64,000 bases of DNA, taken from positions 1,699,001 through 1,763,000 of the forward strand of contig NC_013520.1 in assembly GCF_000024945.1 (NCBI RefSeq), in the 5' to 3' direction. The position numbers and the translations under genes were made by a program. The notes under the pieces are model-generated. The model had not been told where the DNA came from. It did no database searches and saw nothing but the letters and a program-made list of their open reading frames with translations. Position 1 is the stretch's first letter; each line of letters begins with the position of its first letter. This document shows positions 21,751-30,186 of the stretch, piece after piece. The DNA comes from Veillonella parvula DSM 2008 (lineage in GTDB: Bacteria; Bacillota; Negativicutes; Veillonellales; Veillonellaceae).

Positions 21751-21972
21751 TTATCCAACAAAGTGCAACAACGTATTAAAAAGTTGGGCGAAGAGTCCAT
21801 CAAGCACAGAAATAATCAAAGCGATGAATATGGTTACTAAGAATACTACAATTGTGTAATTGATAAGCTCTTTTTTTGTTGGCCAGACTACTTTTTTTAG
21901 TTCAGCTTTCACACCGCGGAAGAATTTTCCAAATCCACCACGCTGCTGCACTGCTGAGTTAGACTTTGCCAT
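21751..21972 (-). CDS. secE: Protein translocase subunit SecE
   Basis: Short single-span SecE (73 residues) of the SecYEG channel. It has the amphipathic helix FFRGVKAELKKVVWPTKKEL followed by one membrane segment (residues about 41-66). GAGG lies upstream of the ATG. Standard position before nusG. Confidence 0.96.
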   Translation of the reverse strand: MAKSNSAVQQRGGFGKFFRGVKAELKKVVWPTKKELINYTIVVFLVTIFIALIISVLDGLFAQLFNTLLHFVG

Positions 21973-22015
21973 TGTGTTTCACATCCTCAAATCAACAGGT
22001 AATGAATGATAAGAA

Positions 22016-22165
22016 TTATTTTGTTTCACGGTGTAATGTATGTTTACCGCAGAATTTGCAATATTTCATCATTTCAATACGATCAGGATTGTTCTTTTTA
22101 TTCTTGTTCGTTTGATAGTTGCGTTGTTTGCAATCTGTGCAAGCTAAAGTAATGGCATTACGCAT
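22016..22165 (-). CDS. rpmG: 50S ribosomal protein L33
   Basis: Small gene of 49 codons; the protein starts [19 protein letters not shown] and ends [16 protein letters not shown]. Two CxxC pairs (Cys9/Cys12 and Cys36/Cys39) show the zinc-ribbon form of L33, not the zinc-independent paralogue. GAGGTG lies about eight bases before the ATG. The order rpmG-secE-nusG is standard in Firmicutes. Confidence 0.95.
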   Translation of the reverse strand: MRNAITLACTDCKQRNYQTNKNKKNNPDRIEMMKYCKFCGKHTLHRETK

Positions 22166-22236
22166 CCGGATACACCTCGCTTTATATTTACTAATCTGTC
22201 TCTTGTACTCGAAAACGCTCGACTACATACTAAAAA

Positions 22237-22265
22237 ACTATATCATACGTAGCAAGCGATGTCAA
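22237..22265 (-). promoter_or_regulatory. Promoter of rpmG-secE-nusG-rplKAJL
   Basis: Minus-strand TTGACA (22260-22265), 17-base spacer, TATAGT (22237-22242), about 70 bp before rpmG and downstream of norB and its terminator. Confidence 0.85.
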
Positions 22266-22280
22266 GAAATTAAGCAACTC

Positions 22281-22306
22281 AAAAAAGCCAGGCACGTATG
22301 CCTGAC
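22281..22306 (-). terminator. Terminator of norB
   Basis: Minus-strand stem TCAGGCA/TGCCTGG-like with a four-base loop and six T. It lies 130 bp after norB and just upstream of the rpmG promoter. A second hairpin (about 22325-22362, GACATGGCG with CGCCATTGTC) lies in the same 3' region. Confidence 0.8.
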
Positions 22307-22435
22307 ATGGATAGTATAACAGACAATGGCGCCCCTTGTCTACCCAAAGAACGCCATGTCATATTAGCTTATAGTTAGCTTATATATATTATAATTAATA
22401 TTATAATTACATATTTACTATTATTGCTTCGTTTA

Positions 22436-24673
22436 TTACTGTTTCTTTGTGAAAGTTACTTTCACGATTTGCCAGAAGAAGGCCAATGCCCCCAATATCA
22501 TGATGGTATCGCCAACCATGCGAAGCCAACGCAAATTTTGTAACAATGGTTGTTGCATAAAGTCTTCGCTGCGAGCGAGCCATAAGCCTTGTGTAACACT
22601 TGCCCAACTTTGAATCAAGCCAATTGGCAATAGGCTGATAAGAACCATTAACGCAAGGCCCCAATTCAATGCCCAGAAACCGAATTTCATCAACTTGTCG
22701 TTAAATTCCACTTCAGGTCGAATATAACGAGCGATGAGGAATACAAAGCCTAAACTCAAGAACCCGTATACGCCGAACAACGCCGTATGAGCATGAACAG
22801 CTGTCGTATTTAGACCTTGAATATAGAACAAGGAAACCGGCATATTAATTAAGAAGCCGAAGATACCTGCACCCACCAAGTTCCAGAAGGATACGGCAAT
22901 GAAGCAGTATACAGGCCATTTTAGTCGATGCATCCAAGGAGCACTATGAAGGCGTGTATAATTTTCAAACGCTTCATATCCCAAGAGTACAAGAGGCACT
23001 ACTTCCAACGCGGAGAACGATGCCCCTGTGGCCACGATAGTCGATGTAACACCGGTGAAATAAAGATGATGGAATGTACCAGGGATACCGCCAATAAGGT
23101 AAATGGCACCGGACGAAATCGCTGCTATGGTACCTGCACGGTAAGATACGAGACCAAGTGTTACGAAAATAAAGGCCATCAACGTAGTAGAGAATACTTC
23201 AAAGAATCCTTCTACCCAAAGGTGAATAACCCACCAGCGCCAGTATTCCATGATTGCCAAGTGGCTGTGTTCTCCGTAGAAAAGACCTGGTCCATAGAAA
23301 ATACCGACCATCACAACGGAGAAAATAAAGGCAGCAATAAGGTTTTTATCCCCTTTATTTTTGAAAGCACCAATGATGCTGCGCACCATGAGTACAAGCC
23401 AAAATAGAATGCCGATATATTCAATCCATTGCCATACGCGCCCCAACTCGATAAACTCATATCCTTGGTGACCCAAGTAGAAGTTTAGAGATGCCGGAAT
23501 CTCATGAGCAACACCTAAATATGTACCTGTAAAGGAACCTACTACCAACACAACGAGTGCCCAGAACAAAATATCCACGCCCAATTTTTGGAACTTAGGA
23601 TCTTTACCGCCATTAATAATCGGCGCCAAGAATAAACCGGCACTCAAGAATGCCATCGCAATCCAGAACAAGGATGCTTGAATATGCCAAGTACGAGCAA
23701 TAGAATATGGGAAATACTGCGCCAATGGAATGCCATAGAAAGCCTGTCCTTCTACAGTGTAATGCGCAATGATACCGCCCATACCAAGTTGTAATAAAAA
23801 TAATGCCAAAATTGTAAATAAATATTTGCCCAAAGACCGTTGAGACGGTGTGAGATGCAATTTGGAAATTGGATCTTCCGCAGGCGGTGTTAATTCATGT
23901 TCATCTTGTTTGCGACCGAATGCCCACATCCATACAACAATACCAATACCACAAAGTAAAATAATAACACTCACAACAGACCAAGCTACGCTTTCCGGTG
24001 TTGGATTATGATCTAACAATGGCTCGTGAGGCCAATTGTTGGTGTATGTTGCATCTGTACCAGGACGTTGAGTCGATGCCATCCACGTAGTCCAGAAGAA
24101 GAATCGTGCCATATCAATACGATCTTTTAATTCTGGCAACGTATTGTCTTTCATCGCAAAATGATCGCGTGTTTCGGACAATTTAGGGTTATCACCATAC
24201 AGTTCAATAAAATATTGTCCGGTTAAATTCATCGCTGTAATACGTTCCGGTGAAAGCACAACAGTTCCATCTTCACGAACAGCACTGTTAAAGTACTCTG
24301 CTTTAACTGCTTCTTTAACAGCCGCTTTCTGCACATCACCTAACTGTTCATAAAGAACACCAAAAGCTTCTTGAGACTTGATATCAAGCATTACGGACAC
24401 TTCTTTGTGCAACCAATCAGCTGTCCAGTCCGGGGCTTGATATGCGCCATGACCTAGTACGGTCCCTACAGATTGACCACCTGTAGATTGCCAAGCCGAT
24501 TGACCATGTAAGATATCATCCTTAGTAAACAAAACCTGTCCATCTTGAGATACATACGCGGTTGGTACCGGTGGCGCTTGATGATATACATCAGTACCCA
24601 AATAGCCAAGAATAGAGAATCCAATAATAAGAACTGCTACTACGGCTATCCAATACTTTTTGTATTCGCCCAT
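22436..24673 (-). CDS. norB: Quinol-dependent nitric oxide reductase
   Basis: Single-subunit qNor of 745 residues that reduces NO to N2O with electrons from menaquinol. An N-terminal membrane helix and a periplasmic cytochrome-c-like but haem-c-free domain (with HGQSAWQSTGGQSVGTVLGHG) precede about twelve membrane helices. Metal-ligand histidines are visible in TWHIQASLFW, in IHLWVEGFFEVF with the nearby conserved glutamates, in TFHHLYFTGV and in AVHAHTALFGVYGF. The start at 24673 has AAAGGAGG upstream. It sits alone between tuf and rpmG, with its own terminator; a role in NO detoxification with hcp (36660-38225) is likely. Confidence 0.93.
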   Translation of the reverse strand: MGEYKKYWIAVVAVLIIGFSILGYLGTDVYHQAPPVPTAYVSQDGQVLFTKDDILHGQSAWQSTGGQSVGTVLGHGAYQAPDWTADWLHKEVSVMLDIKSQEAFGVLYEQLGDVQKAAVKEAVKAEYFNSAVREDGTVVLSPERITAMNLTGQYFIELYGDNPKLSETRDHFAMKDNTLPELKDRIDMARFFFWTTWMASTQRPGTDATYTNNWPHEPLLDHNPTPESVAWSVVSVIILLCGIGIVVWMWAFGRKQDEHELTPPAEDPISKLHLTPSQRSLGKYLFTILALFLLQLGMGGIIAHYTVEGQAFYGIPLAQYFPYSIARTWHIQASLFWIAMAFLSAGLFLAPIINGGKDPKFQKLGVDILFWALVVLVVGSFTGTYLGVAHEIPASLNFYLGHQGYEFIELGRVWQWIEYIGILFWLVLMVRSIIGAFKNKGDKNLIAAFIFSVVMVGIFYGPGLFYGEHSHLAIMEYWRWWVIHLWVEGFFEVFSTTLMAFIFVTLGLVSYRAGTIAAISSGAIYLIGGIPGTFHHLYFTGVTSTIVATGASFSALEVVPLVLLGYEAFENYTRLHSAPWMHRLKWPVYCFIAVSFWNLVGAGIFGFLINMPVSLFYIQGLNTTAVHAHTALFGVYGFLSLGFVFLIARYIRPEVEFNDKLMKFGFWALNWGLALMVLISLLPIGLIQSWASVTQGLWLARSEDFMQQPLLQNLRWLRMVGDTIMILGALAFFWQIVKVTFTKKQ

Positions 24674-24701
24674 CACATTACCTCCTTTTCTATAAAAGCA
24701 C

Positions 24702-24722
24702 AAAAAGAGAGCCTATGCTCTC
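24702..24722 (-). promoter_or_regulatory. Terminator-like hairpin in the norB 5' leader
   Basis: Minus-strand stem GAGAGC/GCTCTC with a four-base loop followed by five T, placed about 30 bases before the norB start. It could act as an attenuator of norB. The stem is short, so function is inference. Confidence 0.5.
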
Positions 24723-24757
24723 CTCATATATAATATACACTAATTTTATAAATAAAG

Positions 24758-24775
24758 TTGTATCTAAGGTTACAA
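24758..24775. promoter_or_regulatory. Candidate operator upstream of norB
   Basis: Inverted repeat TTGTA-N8-TACAA, about 85-100 bp before norB. A Crp/Fnr-family site is possible, given the Crp/Fnr regulator next to hcp. Confidence 0.4.
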
Positions 24776-24920
24776 TATATTAAAATTTCTTCTCAATTTG
24801 TATCAATAGTATGATTATCCTTTGAAGCCTGAATACAACGTATATGTCACATTATAAAATCATCATTGTTTCAATATATTAGCGATTCAATCATATACTC
24901 TTAATCATCAATATATACAA

Positions 24921-24951
24921 AATAAAAGGGACCCATTGGGTCCCTTTTATT
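24921..24951. terminator. Bidirectional terminator after tuf copy 2
   Basis: A near-perfect palindrome, AAAAGGGACCC and its complement around ATT, flanked by A and T. On the minus strand it ends tuf transcription 60 bp after the stop. Confidence 0.9.
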
Positions 24952-25008
24952 GAATCTAAAATTCAATTATATAGCTAATGTATCGATACATTGAGCTATA
25001 AACTTGTA

Positions 25009-26196
25009 TTAACCTTCGATTTCTGTTACTACGCCAGCGCCTACTGTATGGCCACCTTCGCGGATCGCGAAACGAAGACCTTCTTCGATAGCGATTGGAG
25101 TAATCAATTCGATTTCCATTGTTACGTTATCGCCAGGCATACACATTTCTACACCTTCAGGAAGGTTTACAACACCTGTTACGTCTGTTGTACGGAAGTA
25201 GAATTGTGGACGGTAGTTGGAGAAGAATGGAGTATGACGACCACCTTCTTCTTTAGTCAATACGTATACTTCTGCTTTGAATTTTGTATGTGGGTTGATG
25301 GAACCTGGTTTAGCCAATACTTGACCACGTTCAATGTCTTTACGATCAACACCACGAAGCAATGCACCTACGTTGTCACCTGCTACTGCAGAATCCAACA
25401 CTTTACGGAACATTTCAAGACCTGTTACTACGTATTGTTCAGCTTTTTCTTTCAAGCCTACTACTTCAACAGTATCACCAACGTTTACTTGACCACGTTC
25501 AACACGGCCAGTTGCTACTGTACCACGACCAGTGATTGTGAAAACATCTTCCACAGGCATCAAGAATGGTTTATCAGTGTCACGAACTGGTGTTGGGATG
25601 TAGGAGTCTACAGCGTCCATCAATTCGTCAATTTTAGCTACATATTGAGCATCGCCTTCCAAAGCTTTCAACGCGGAACCTACAACGATAGGTACTTCGT
25701 CGCCAGGGAATTCGTAGGAAGAAAGAAGTTCACGAACTTCCATTTCTACCAATTCGATCAATTCTTCATCGTCAACCATGTCAGCTTTGTTCAAGAATAC
25801 TACGATTGCAGGAACACCAACTTGGCGAGCCAACAAGATGTGTTCGCGAGTTTGAGGCATAGGGCCGTCAGCTGCGGATACAACCAAGATAGCGCCGTCC
25901 ATTTGAGCCGCACCAGTAATCATGTTTTTAACATAGTCAGCATGGCCTGGGCAGTCAACGTGTGCATAGTGACGGTTAGCAGTTTCATACTCAACGTGTG
26001 CAGTATTAATTGTGATACCGCGTTCACGTTCTTCTGGAGCTTTATCAATCATGCTGTAATCTTGGAAGTCAGCTTGACCTTTTTCAGCCAATACTTTAGT
26101 GATTGCAGCAGTCAAAGTAGTTTTACCATGGTCAACGTGACCGATTGTACCGATGTTAACATGCGGTTTCGTACGTTCAAATTTTTCTTTTGCCAT
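25009..26196 (-). CDS. tuf: Elongation factor Tu, copy 2 (complete)
   Basis: Complete EF-Tu of 395 residues. P-loop GHVDHGKT at residues 19-26, [12 protein letters not shown] (switch II), NKADM, and the C-terminal beta-barrel domains ending [11 protein letters not shown]. The start at 26196 gives [10 protein letters not shown] with AGGAGG upstream; a further in-frame start at 26217 is less likely. It lies next to the tRNA cluster, as tufB does in E. coli. The first 227 codons match copy 1 at the DNA level by eye. Confidence 0.98.
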   Translation of the reverse strand: MAKEKFERTKPHVNIGTIGHVDHGKTTLTAAITKVLAEKGQADFQDYSMIDKAPEERERGITINTAHVEYETANRHYAHVDCPGHADYVKNMITGAAQMDGAILVVSAADGPMPQTREHILLARQVGVPAIVVFLNKADMVDDEELIELVEMEVRELLSSYEFPGDEVPIVVGSALKALEGDAQYVAKIDELMDAVDSYIPTPVRDTDKPFLMPVEDVFTITGRGTVATGRVERGQVNVGDTVEVVGLKEKAEQYVVTGLEMFRKVLDSAVAGDNVGALLRGVDRKDIERGQVLAKPGSINPHTKFKAEVYVLTKEEGGRHTPFFSNYRPQFYFRTTDVTGVVNLPEGVEMCMPGDNVTMEIELITPIAIEEGLRFAIREGGHTVGAGVVTEIEG

Positions 26197-26347
26197 TAGG
26201 ATTATATCCTCCTTCACAAAAACAAATTACATTCTAGTATTAATATAATATATTAACCCTAATTTATCAATGGAATATAAGATTTCCTTACCTATTATTA
26301 TACCATATATACAAAGTCTTAGAATAGCATGTCATATGTAAAGAAAT

Positions 26348-26371
26348 AAAAAAATCCCCACCAAGGTGAGG
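26348..26371 (-). terminator. Terminator of the tRNA cluster
   Basis: Minus-strand CCTCAC/GTGGGG-type stem followed by seven T, six bases after the last tRNA. It separates the tRNAs from tuf. Between it and tuf, an extended -10 type TGG-TATAAT on the minus strand (about 26298-26306) could start tuf transcription. Confidence 0.75.
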
Positions 26372-26376
26372 TTTAA

Positions 26377-26453
26377 TGGTGGCGGCACACGGATTTGAAC
26401 CGCGGACACACCGGGTATGAACCGATTGCTCTAGCCAACTGAGCTATGCCGCC
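26377..26453 (-). tRNA. tRNA-Met (CAU), elongator
   Basis: 77-base cloverleaf with acceptor GGCGGCA/TGCCGCC, encoded CCA and anticodon CAU in the loop UUCAUAC. The GGCGG acceptor and CGGUUCAUACCCG arm match elongator tRNA-Met rather than tRNA-Ile2 or the initiator. Confidence 0.93.
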
Positions 26454-26458
26454 ATGTA

Positions 26459-26534
26459 TGGAGCTAGTGACCGGGATTGAACCGGTGACCTTATCCTTAC
26501 CAAGGATACGCTCTGCCGACTGAGCTACACCAGC
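26459..26534 (-). tRNA. tRNA-Thr (GGU)
   Basis: 76-base cloverleaf, acceptor GCTGGTG with its complement, encoded CCA, anticodon loop UUGGUAA giving GGU. Confidence 0.95.
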
Positions 26535-26565
26535 ACAATGAACGATCATTTCACTGTGGTTTTTA

Positions 26566-26641
<76 letters not shown>

Positions 26642-26646
26642 ATGAA

Positions 26647-26731
<85 letters not shown>

Positions 26732-26741
26732 ATAAATAAAA

Positions 26742-26817
26742 TGGAGCTGGCGATAGGAATTGAACCCACAACCTGCTGATTACAAGTCAGCTGCTCTACC
26801 TATTGAGCTACGCCAGC
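26742..26817 (-). tRNA. tRNA-Thr (UGU)
   Basis: 76-base cloverleaf, acceptor GCTGGCG with complement, encoded CCA, anticodon loop CUUGUAA giving UGU. First tRNA of the cluster. Confidence 0.95.
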
Positions 26818-26835
26818 ATCATTACGACAAGATGA

Positions 26836-26864
26836 ATTGTATCACCTAGCACACTAAGTGTCAA
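26836..26864 (-). promoter_or_regulatory. Promoter of the tRNA cluster
   Basis: Minus-strand TTGACA (26859-26864), 17-base spacer, TACAAT (26836-26841), some 20 bases before the first tRNA. Confidence 0.88.
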
Positions 26865-27264
26865 GAACCTTTTAAAAACTTTTTTGAAGTTTTTCGTTCA
26901 CTGTGGTCACCCTTAGTGCTTAATCATAATAACATGAAACGATACCCTATGCAAGTATTTTGTCAAAAAAAATTTATATTTTATCAATCCTCTATAAAAT
27001 GCCTTGTTTTCAGTATATATCCAGTAATCAACTTTTATTTACTAGTATATTCTTTATATACCTTTACATAGTTTCATTCCTTACCAGTCCATGCCTGCTA
27101 ACATCCATATTTCAGGTTTACTAAAATCAAATAATAGGAAATTACAAAACTATATTTTTTACCTAATAACTGTAATTATATAACTAAAAAAGGAGATAGC
27201 CCGCTATCTCCTTCTATACACTTATAGTTTTCTCTATATTCAACCAATATGTTCAAACATACCT
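26865..27264. other. AT-rich spacer
   Basis: About 400 bases between the tRNA promoter and the P-loop gene. Apart from the terminator at 27186-27212 I see no gene or structured RNA; the middle is very AT-rich. Confidence 0.6.
27186..27212 (-). terminator. Terminator of the folD-hypAB operon
   Basis: Stem GGAGATAG/CTATCTCC with a four-base loop and six T on the minus strand, about 55 bp after the P-loop gene. Confidence 0.88.
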
Positions 27265-27729
27265 TTAGTCGATTGCAATAACATGATCTGGATGTGCAAT
27301 ACTAACTACAGCATGTTTAGGATTATTGTTATGTTCTAAGTACAACTGGTCCCCTTCAATATGTCCACGCCAGCCAACGACAATAGGATACTTCTTACTA
27401 ATAGTTTTTAACAACTCAAATGGTTTTAGATTTAAGATAGGTGCAAAGAATACATTAATGCCATCTAGCAAGACTACTTCCGTATCGCTACGGCTAAGAG
27501 CACGGCAAATAACTTCTTCCGCTAATTGAGGCCGTTCATCACGAGGCACGAGCAAAAACTCTTCCTCAATGAGTTGCTTAGCTTCCAAGTATTTCCAGCC
27601 CTTCTGCTCAGACAATTCACGAATTAGCAAACTTTTACCAGAACCTGGACCACCAACGATAAACAATATACGTTCATCATCACCTTGAATCTTTTCCCAA
27701 CGTTCTTTTACATCTTGTACAGTAACCAT
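27265..27729 (-). CDS. Small P-loop ATPase, BrxF-like, function unknown
   Basis: 154-residue single-domain NTPase. Walker A GGPGSGKS at residues 26-33 and a Walker B-like EVVLLDGINVFF near residues 84-95; later VVGWRGHIEGDQLYLE and a final HPDHVIAID. The overall layout (short P-loop domain, LLLDxI-x-x-(L/F)F Walker B, VVxWxG strand) recalls BrxF, the small ATPase of type 3 BREX systems, but no other BREX gene is present, so a defence role is not supported. It is the last gene of an operon with folD, hypA, hypB and a secreted protein, 28 bp after the latter. GAGGAGG precedes the ATG. Confidence 0.7.
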   Translation of the reverse strand: MVTVQDVKERWEKIQGDDERILFIVGGPGSGKSLLIRELSEQKGWKYLEAKQLIEEEFLLVPRDERPQLAEEVICRALSRSDTEVVLLDGINVFFAPILNLKPFELLKTISKKYPIVVGWRGHIEGDQLYLEHNNNPKHAVVSIAHPDHVIAID

Positions 27730-27757
27730 ACCCTTTGCCTCCTCGCTGTGACCTATC

Positions 27758-29179
27758 CTATTTTACAGGACGGTCAGATAACATAACGGATTTGATATAT
27801 TGGTTTTTATCATCTAGGGCAAACTGTAAATAAGAGTTGCTTGCCGCTGGATTTTTATATTCATATACGGTAGACGTCCCCGCCTTTGTTGTAGATTCAA
27901 CAATACGAGTTGGCATACCATACACAAAGAGCAATAAATATTTGGTATCACCCATCGCGATTCCACGACGTGTAGGCGTATAAACATTTAATAATACGCG
28001 ATTGATAAGATCTTTTTTATCTACACTCACACCGTATTCATTATAGCCAATAAATGTGGAGCCAAACAATATGCCTTGATGTTTCCAATCATTATTAGGA
28101 TCATTAACAAAATGATCATTCAACTTGAAACCACGCAATACAAAATCATCAGCCGTAAGCGTGCCAGCTTCAAAATCATACACTTCAGCTTTCGGCAATC
28201 CAAACCTAGGCCATACTTGTCCACTAATAATGTCTACAGCCTCTATATTGCTTTGTTTAATGGTGAAAGCAATATATTCTTTTTGCTGACCAAGCATAGA
28301 TTGTTGTTGGCTATTACTATTTGTATTCTCTACGGGACTCTTAAACTCCTTTTTTTGAGGCAATGAATTTTCGGAATGCCCCTCATAAAGGAAAATATAC
28401 GTCTCATTTTTCTTATCACGCCACATCGCATTAGGACTGCCATAGGCAAATATCAATTCCATCCGTGTGCTACCAGGACCAATGTCACGTACTGTATTAG
28501 CGCCTTTTTTCGTACTATGAATATTTGTAATAGTATTTGGTTCAAAGAAGTAAGTCGCCCCTTGACCGCGCAATTGATTGTTAACCAACAATTCTTGAGC
28601 AGGTCCAGTATATACAGTTACTGCTACATCTTTCATGTAATACGTAGTAAAGTTATCACGTACCTCAGTTTTTTCTACATCTTTTGGGACTTCAAACTGA
28701 TCCCCCAATCGGTATGTGCCAATAGCATAGTCATCTTGAGAACCTAAAGGCGGTAAACTGTTTGCCGTATAAGACTTACCAATATCAGCTAAATTATTCT
28801 GAGTGATACTCGGCAAAGGACCTTCGTTCTCACTATCCGCTTGCCAGAATTGTATAGAATCACCAAATTCAGTTACAGCCATTTGCTCTGCGAGCCATCC
28901 AGTTTTAGAACCTTCCTGTTTCGTTTTTGGGTCTAGCTTAACAACTCTAACTGGTGCATTATCAAGGTAAGACAAGCTATCAACCTCACCAGTTCCATCT
29001 ACACTACCATCATTGCTCGCATTAGCGGAATCTTGAGCTACAACGTTAGTGTCATCAGTAGTTTCTACTGCAACTGGGTTAACAGTGGAAATGGCAGGCT
29101 CTGCTGCATAACTGATTGTAGTAGCACACAAGCCCACAAGGAGGGCTGCTACAATACGGCTCTTCATAGAATAGTTCAT
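27758..29179 (-). CDS. Secreted protein of unknown function with an internal repeat
   Basis: 473 residues with an N-terminal signal peptide (KSRIVAALLVGLCATTISYAAEP; cleavage probably after AYA-type SYA). A low-complexity stretch of about 45 residues follows. The mature part contains two related halves: the first with STRMELIFAYGSPNAMW then YIAFTIKQSNIEAVDI, the second with DTKYLLLFVYGMPTRIV then YLQFALDDKNQYIKSV. The GxT-x(4)-L-x-x-x-YGxP pattern is reminiscent of BamE-like or copper-amine-oxidase-like secreted domains, but I cannot name a family. Its ATG overlaps the hypB stop by four bases (ATGA), so translation is coupled. Confidence 0.8.
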   Translation of the reverse strand: MNYSMKSRIVAALLVGLCATTISYAAEPAISTVNPVAVETTDDTNVVAQDSANASNDGSVDGTGEVDSLSYLDNAPVRVVKLDPKTKQEGSKTGWLAEQMAVTEFGDSIQFWQADSENEGPLPSITQNNLADIGKSYTANSLPPLGSQDDYAIGTYRLGDQFEVPKDVEKTEVRDNFTTYYMKDVAVTVYTGPAQELLVNNQLRGQGATYFFEPNTITNIHSTKKGANTVRDIGPGSTRMELIFAYGSPNAMWRDKKNETYIFLYEGHSENSLPQKKEFKSPVENTNSNSQQQSMLGQQKEYIAFTIKQSNIEAVDIISGQVWPRFGLPKAEVYDFEAGTLTADDFVLRGFKLNDHFVNDPNNDWKHQGILFGSTFIGYNEYGVSVDKKDLINRVLLNVYTPTRRGIAMGDTKYLLLFVYGMPTRIVESTTKAGTSTVYEYKNPAASNSYLQFALDDKNQYIKSVMLSDRPVK

Positions 29180-29829
29180 CGATTATTCTCCAACTGTGCA
29201 CGCAACCAATTCAACCATGTTTCAAGACCGTTGTGGGCCGTGCAACTTACTTCAAAAATTTCTCCATTTGGATTTAAATTACGGATATCTTGTATTGCCT
29301 GCTCCTTTTTGAAAGGCACATAAGGCAATAAATCAATCTTGTTAATAAGGATGGCCTTAGACTCTTTAAAGATTAACGGATACTTAAGGGGCTTATCTTC
29401 ACCTTCGGTAACAGATAAAATCGTTACTTTCATGCTTTCACCAATCTCAAATTCCGCAGGGCACACTAAATTTCCTACATTTTCGATAATAATCATATCG
29501 AGGTCATCAAGATTCAGATCACCTAAGGCATCTTGAATCATCTGTGCATCGAGATGGCACCCACCAACCGTATTAATCTGAATAACAGGCACACCCAACT
29601 CATGAATACGCTTAGCATCCTTTGCCGTAAATAAATCGCCTTCAATAACGGCTAAGCGATAATCCTTTTTTAAATCTTGTAGGGTTGCCTCCAAAAGGGA
29701 AGTCTTACCTGCCCCAGGTGAACCTAACAGATTAAATACAAATATATTCTTTTCCTTAAACAACTGTTGTAAAGCCTCTGCAATAGCATCGTTTTTTGCC
29801 AGTACATTAGTTTTAACTTGAACTTGCAT
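29176..29829 (-). CDS. hypB: Hydrogenase/nickel maturation GTPase HypB
   Basis: SIMIBI-class GTPase that delivers nickel to NiFe-hydrogenase (or urease) precursors with HypA. 217 residues; P-loop GSPGAGKT at residues 36-43, GCHLDAQM with the conserved Cys-His metal-site, ENVGNLVCPAEF, and NKIDLLP guanine motif. It lacks the His-rich nickel-storage stretch of some HypB. It follows hypA by 15 bp. No hydrogenase or other hyp gene lies in the window. Confidence 0.95.
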   Translation of the reverse strand: MQVQVKTNVLAKNDAIAEALQQLFKEKNIFVFNLLGSPGAGKTSLLEATLQDLKKDYRLAVIEGDLFTAKDAKRIHELGVPVIQINTVGGCHLDAQMIQDALGDLNLDDLDMIIIENVGNLVCPAEFEIGESMKVTILSVTEGEDKPLKYPLIFKESKAILINKIDLLPYVPFKKEQAIQDIRNLNPNGEIFEVSCTAHNGLETWLNWLRAQLENNR

Positions 29830-29844
29830 GCCCTAACCTTTCTA

Positions 29845-30186
29845 TCAATCGATATCCATAGAGGTCACTTGTAACTCGCGACCGCCTATAGTTTGTACGA
29901 AATGACTGTCACAATAAGGACAAATAAACGTATAATTTTTTACAAAAAATATTTTATCACAATCTAAACACTTTCCTTCAATAGGAACTGTATTGATTTC
30001 TATGCGTGAGCCTTCCGCAGGTGTTCCCTTCGTAATGGCTTCCCAACAAAATAGCAATGAATCCGGTTCTACCCCACTCATTAAACCTAAGTCTAGTTGA
30101 ATAGAATGAATGACTGTCGCATCATGTTGACGTAAGGTATCGAGCGCTACATCAAGAATACCTTCTGCTATAGACATCTCATGCAT
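29845..30186 (-). CDS. hypA: Nickel metallochaperone HypA
   Basis: 113 residues starting MHEMSIA, with the N-terminal nickel-binding His2 and the structural zinc site Cys73, Cys76, Cys89, Cys92. It works with HypB in nickel insertion. Its start overlaps the end of folD by eight bases, so the two are co-transcribed and probably coupled. Confidence 0.95.
   Translation of the reverse strand: MHEMSIAEGILDVALDTLRQHDATVIHSIQLDLGLMSGVEPDSLLFCWEAITKGTPAEGSRIEINTVPIEGKCLDCDKIFFVKNYTFICPYCDSHFVQTIGGRELQVTSMDID

Larger units (their letters stand above)
24674..25008. other. norB leader and tuf downstream region
   Basis: About 335 bases. On the minus strand, in transcription order from tuf: bidirectional tuf terminator (24921-24951), AT-rich promoter region with a TTGTA-N8-TACAA inverted repeat (24758-24775), then a hairpin with T-run just before the norB ribosome-binding site (24702-24722). 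Confidence 0.6.

Noticed and set aside
24991-26199. 402-residue open frame on the plus strand across tuf
   Set aside because: It is the exact antisense of EF-Tu and recurs in part at 130-729 over the other tuf copy; it has no ribosome-binding site and an unnatural Phe/Cys/Thr composition.
26377-26453. tRNA-Ile2 (CAU, lysidine)
   Set aside because: The GGCGG acceptor and CGGUUCAUACCCG anticodon arm match elongator tRNA-Met better.
27265-29179. Possible BREX defence island
   Set aside because: Only one BrxF-like ATPase is present; neighbours are folD, hypA, hypB and a secreted protein, with no methylase, PglZ or BrxC.
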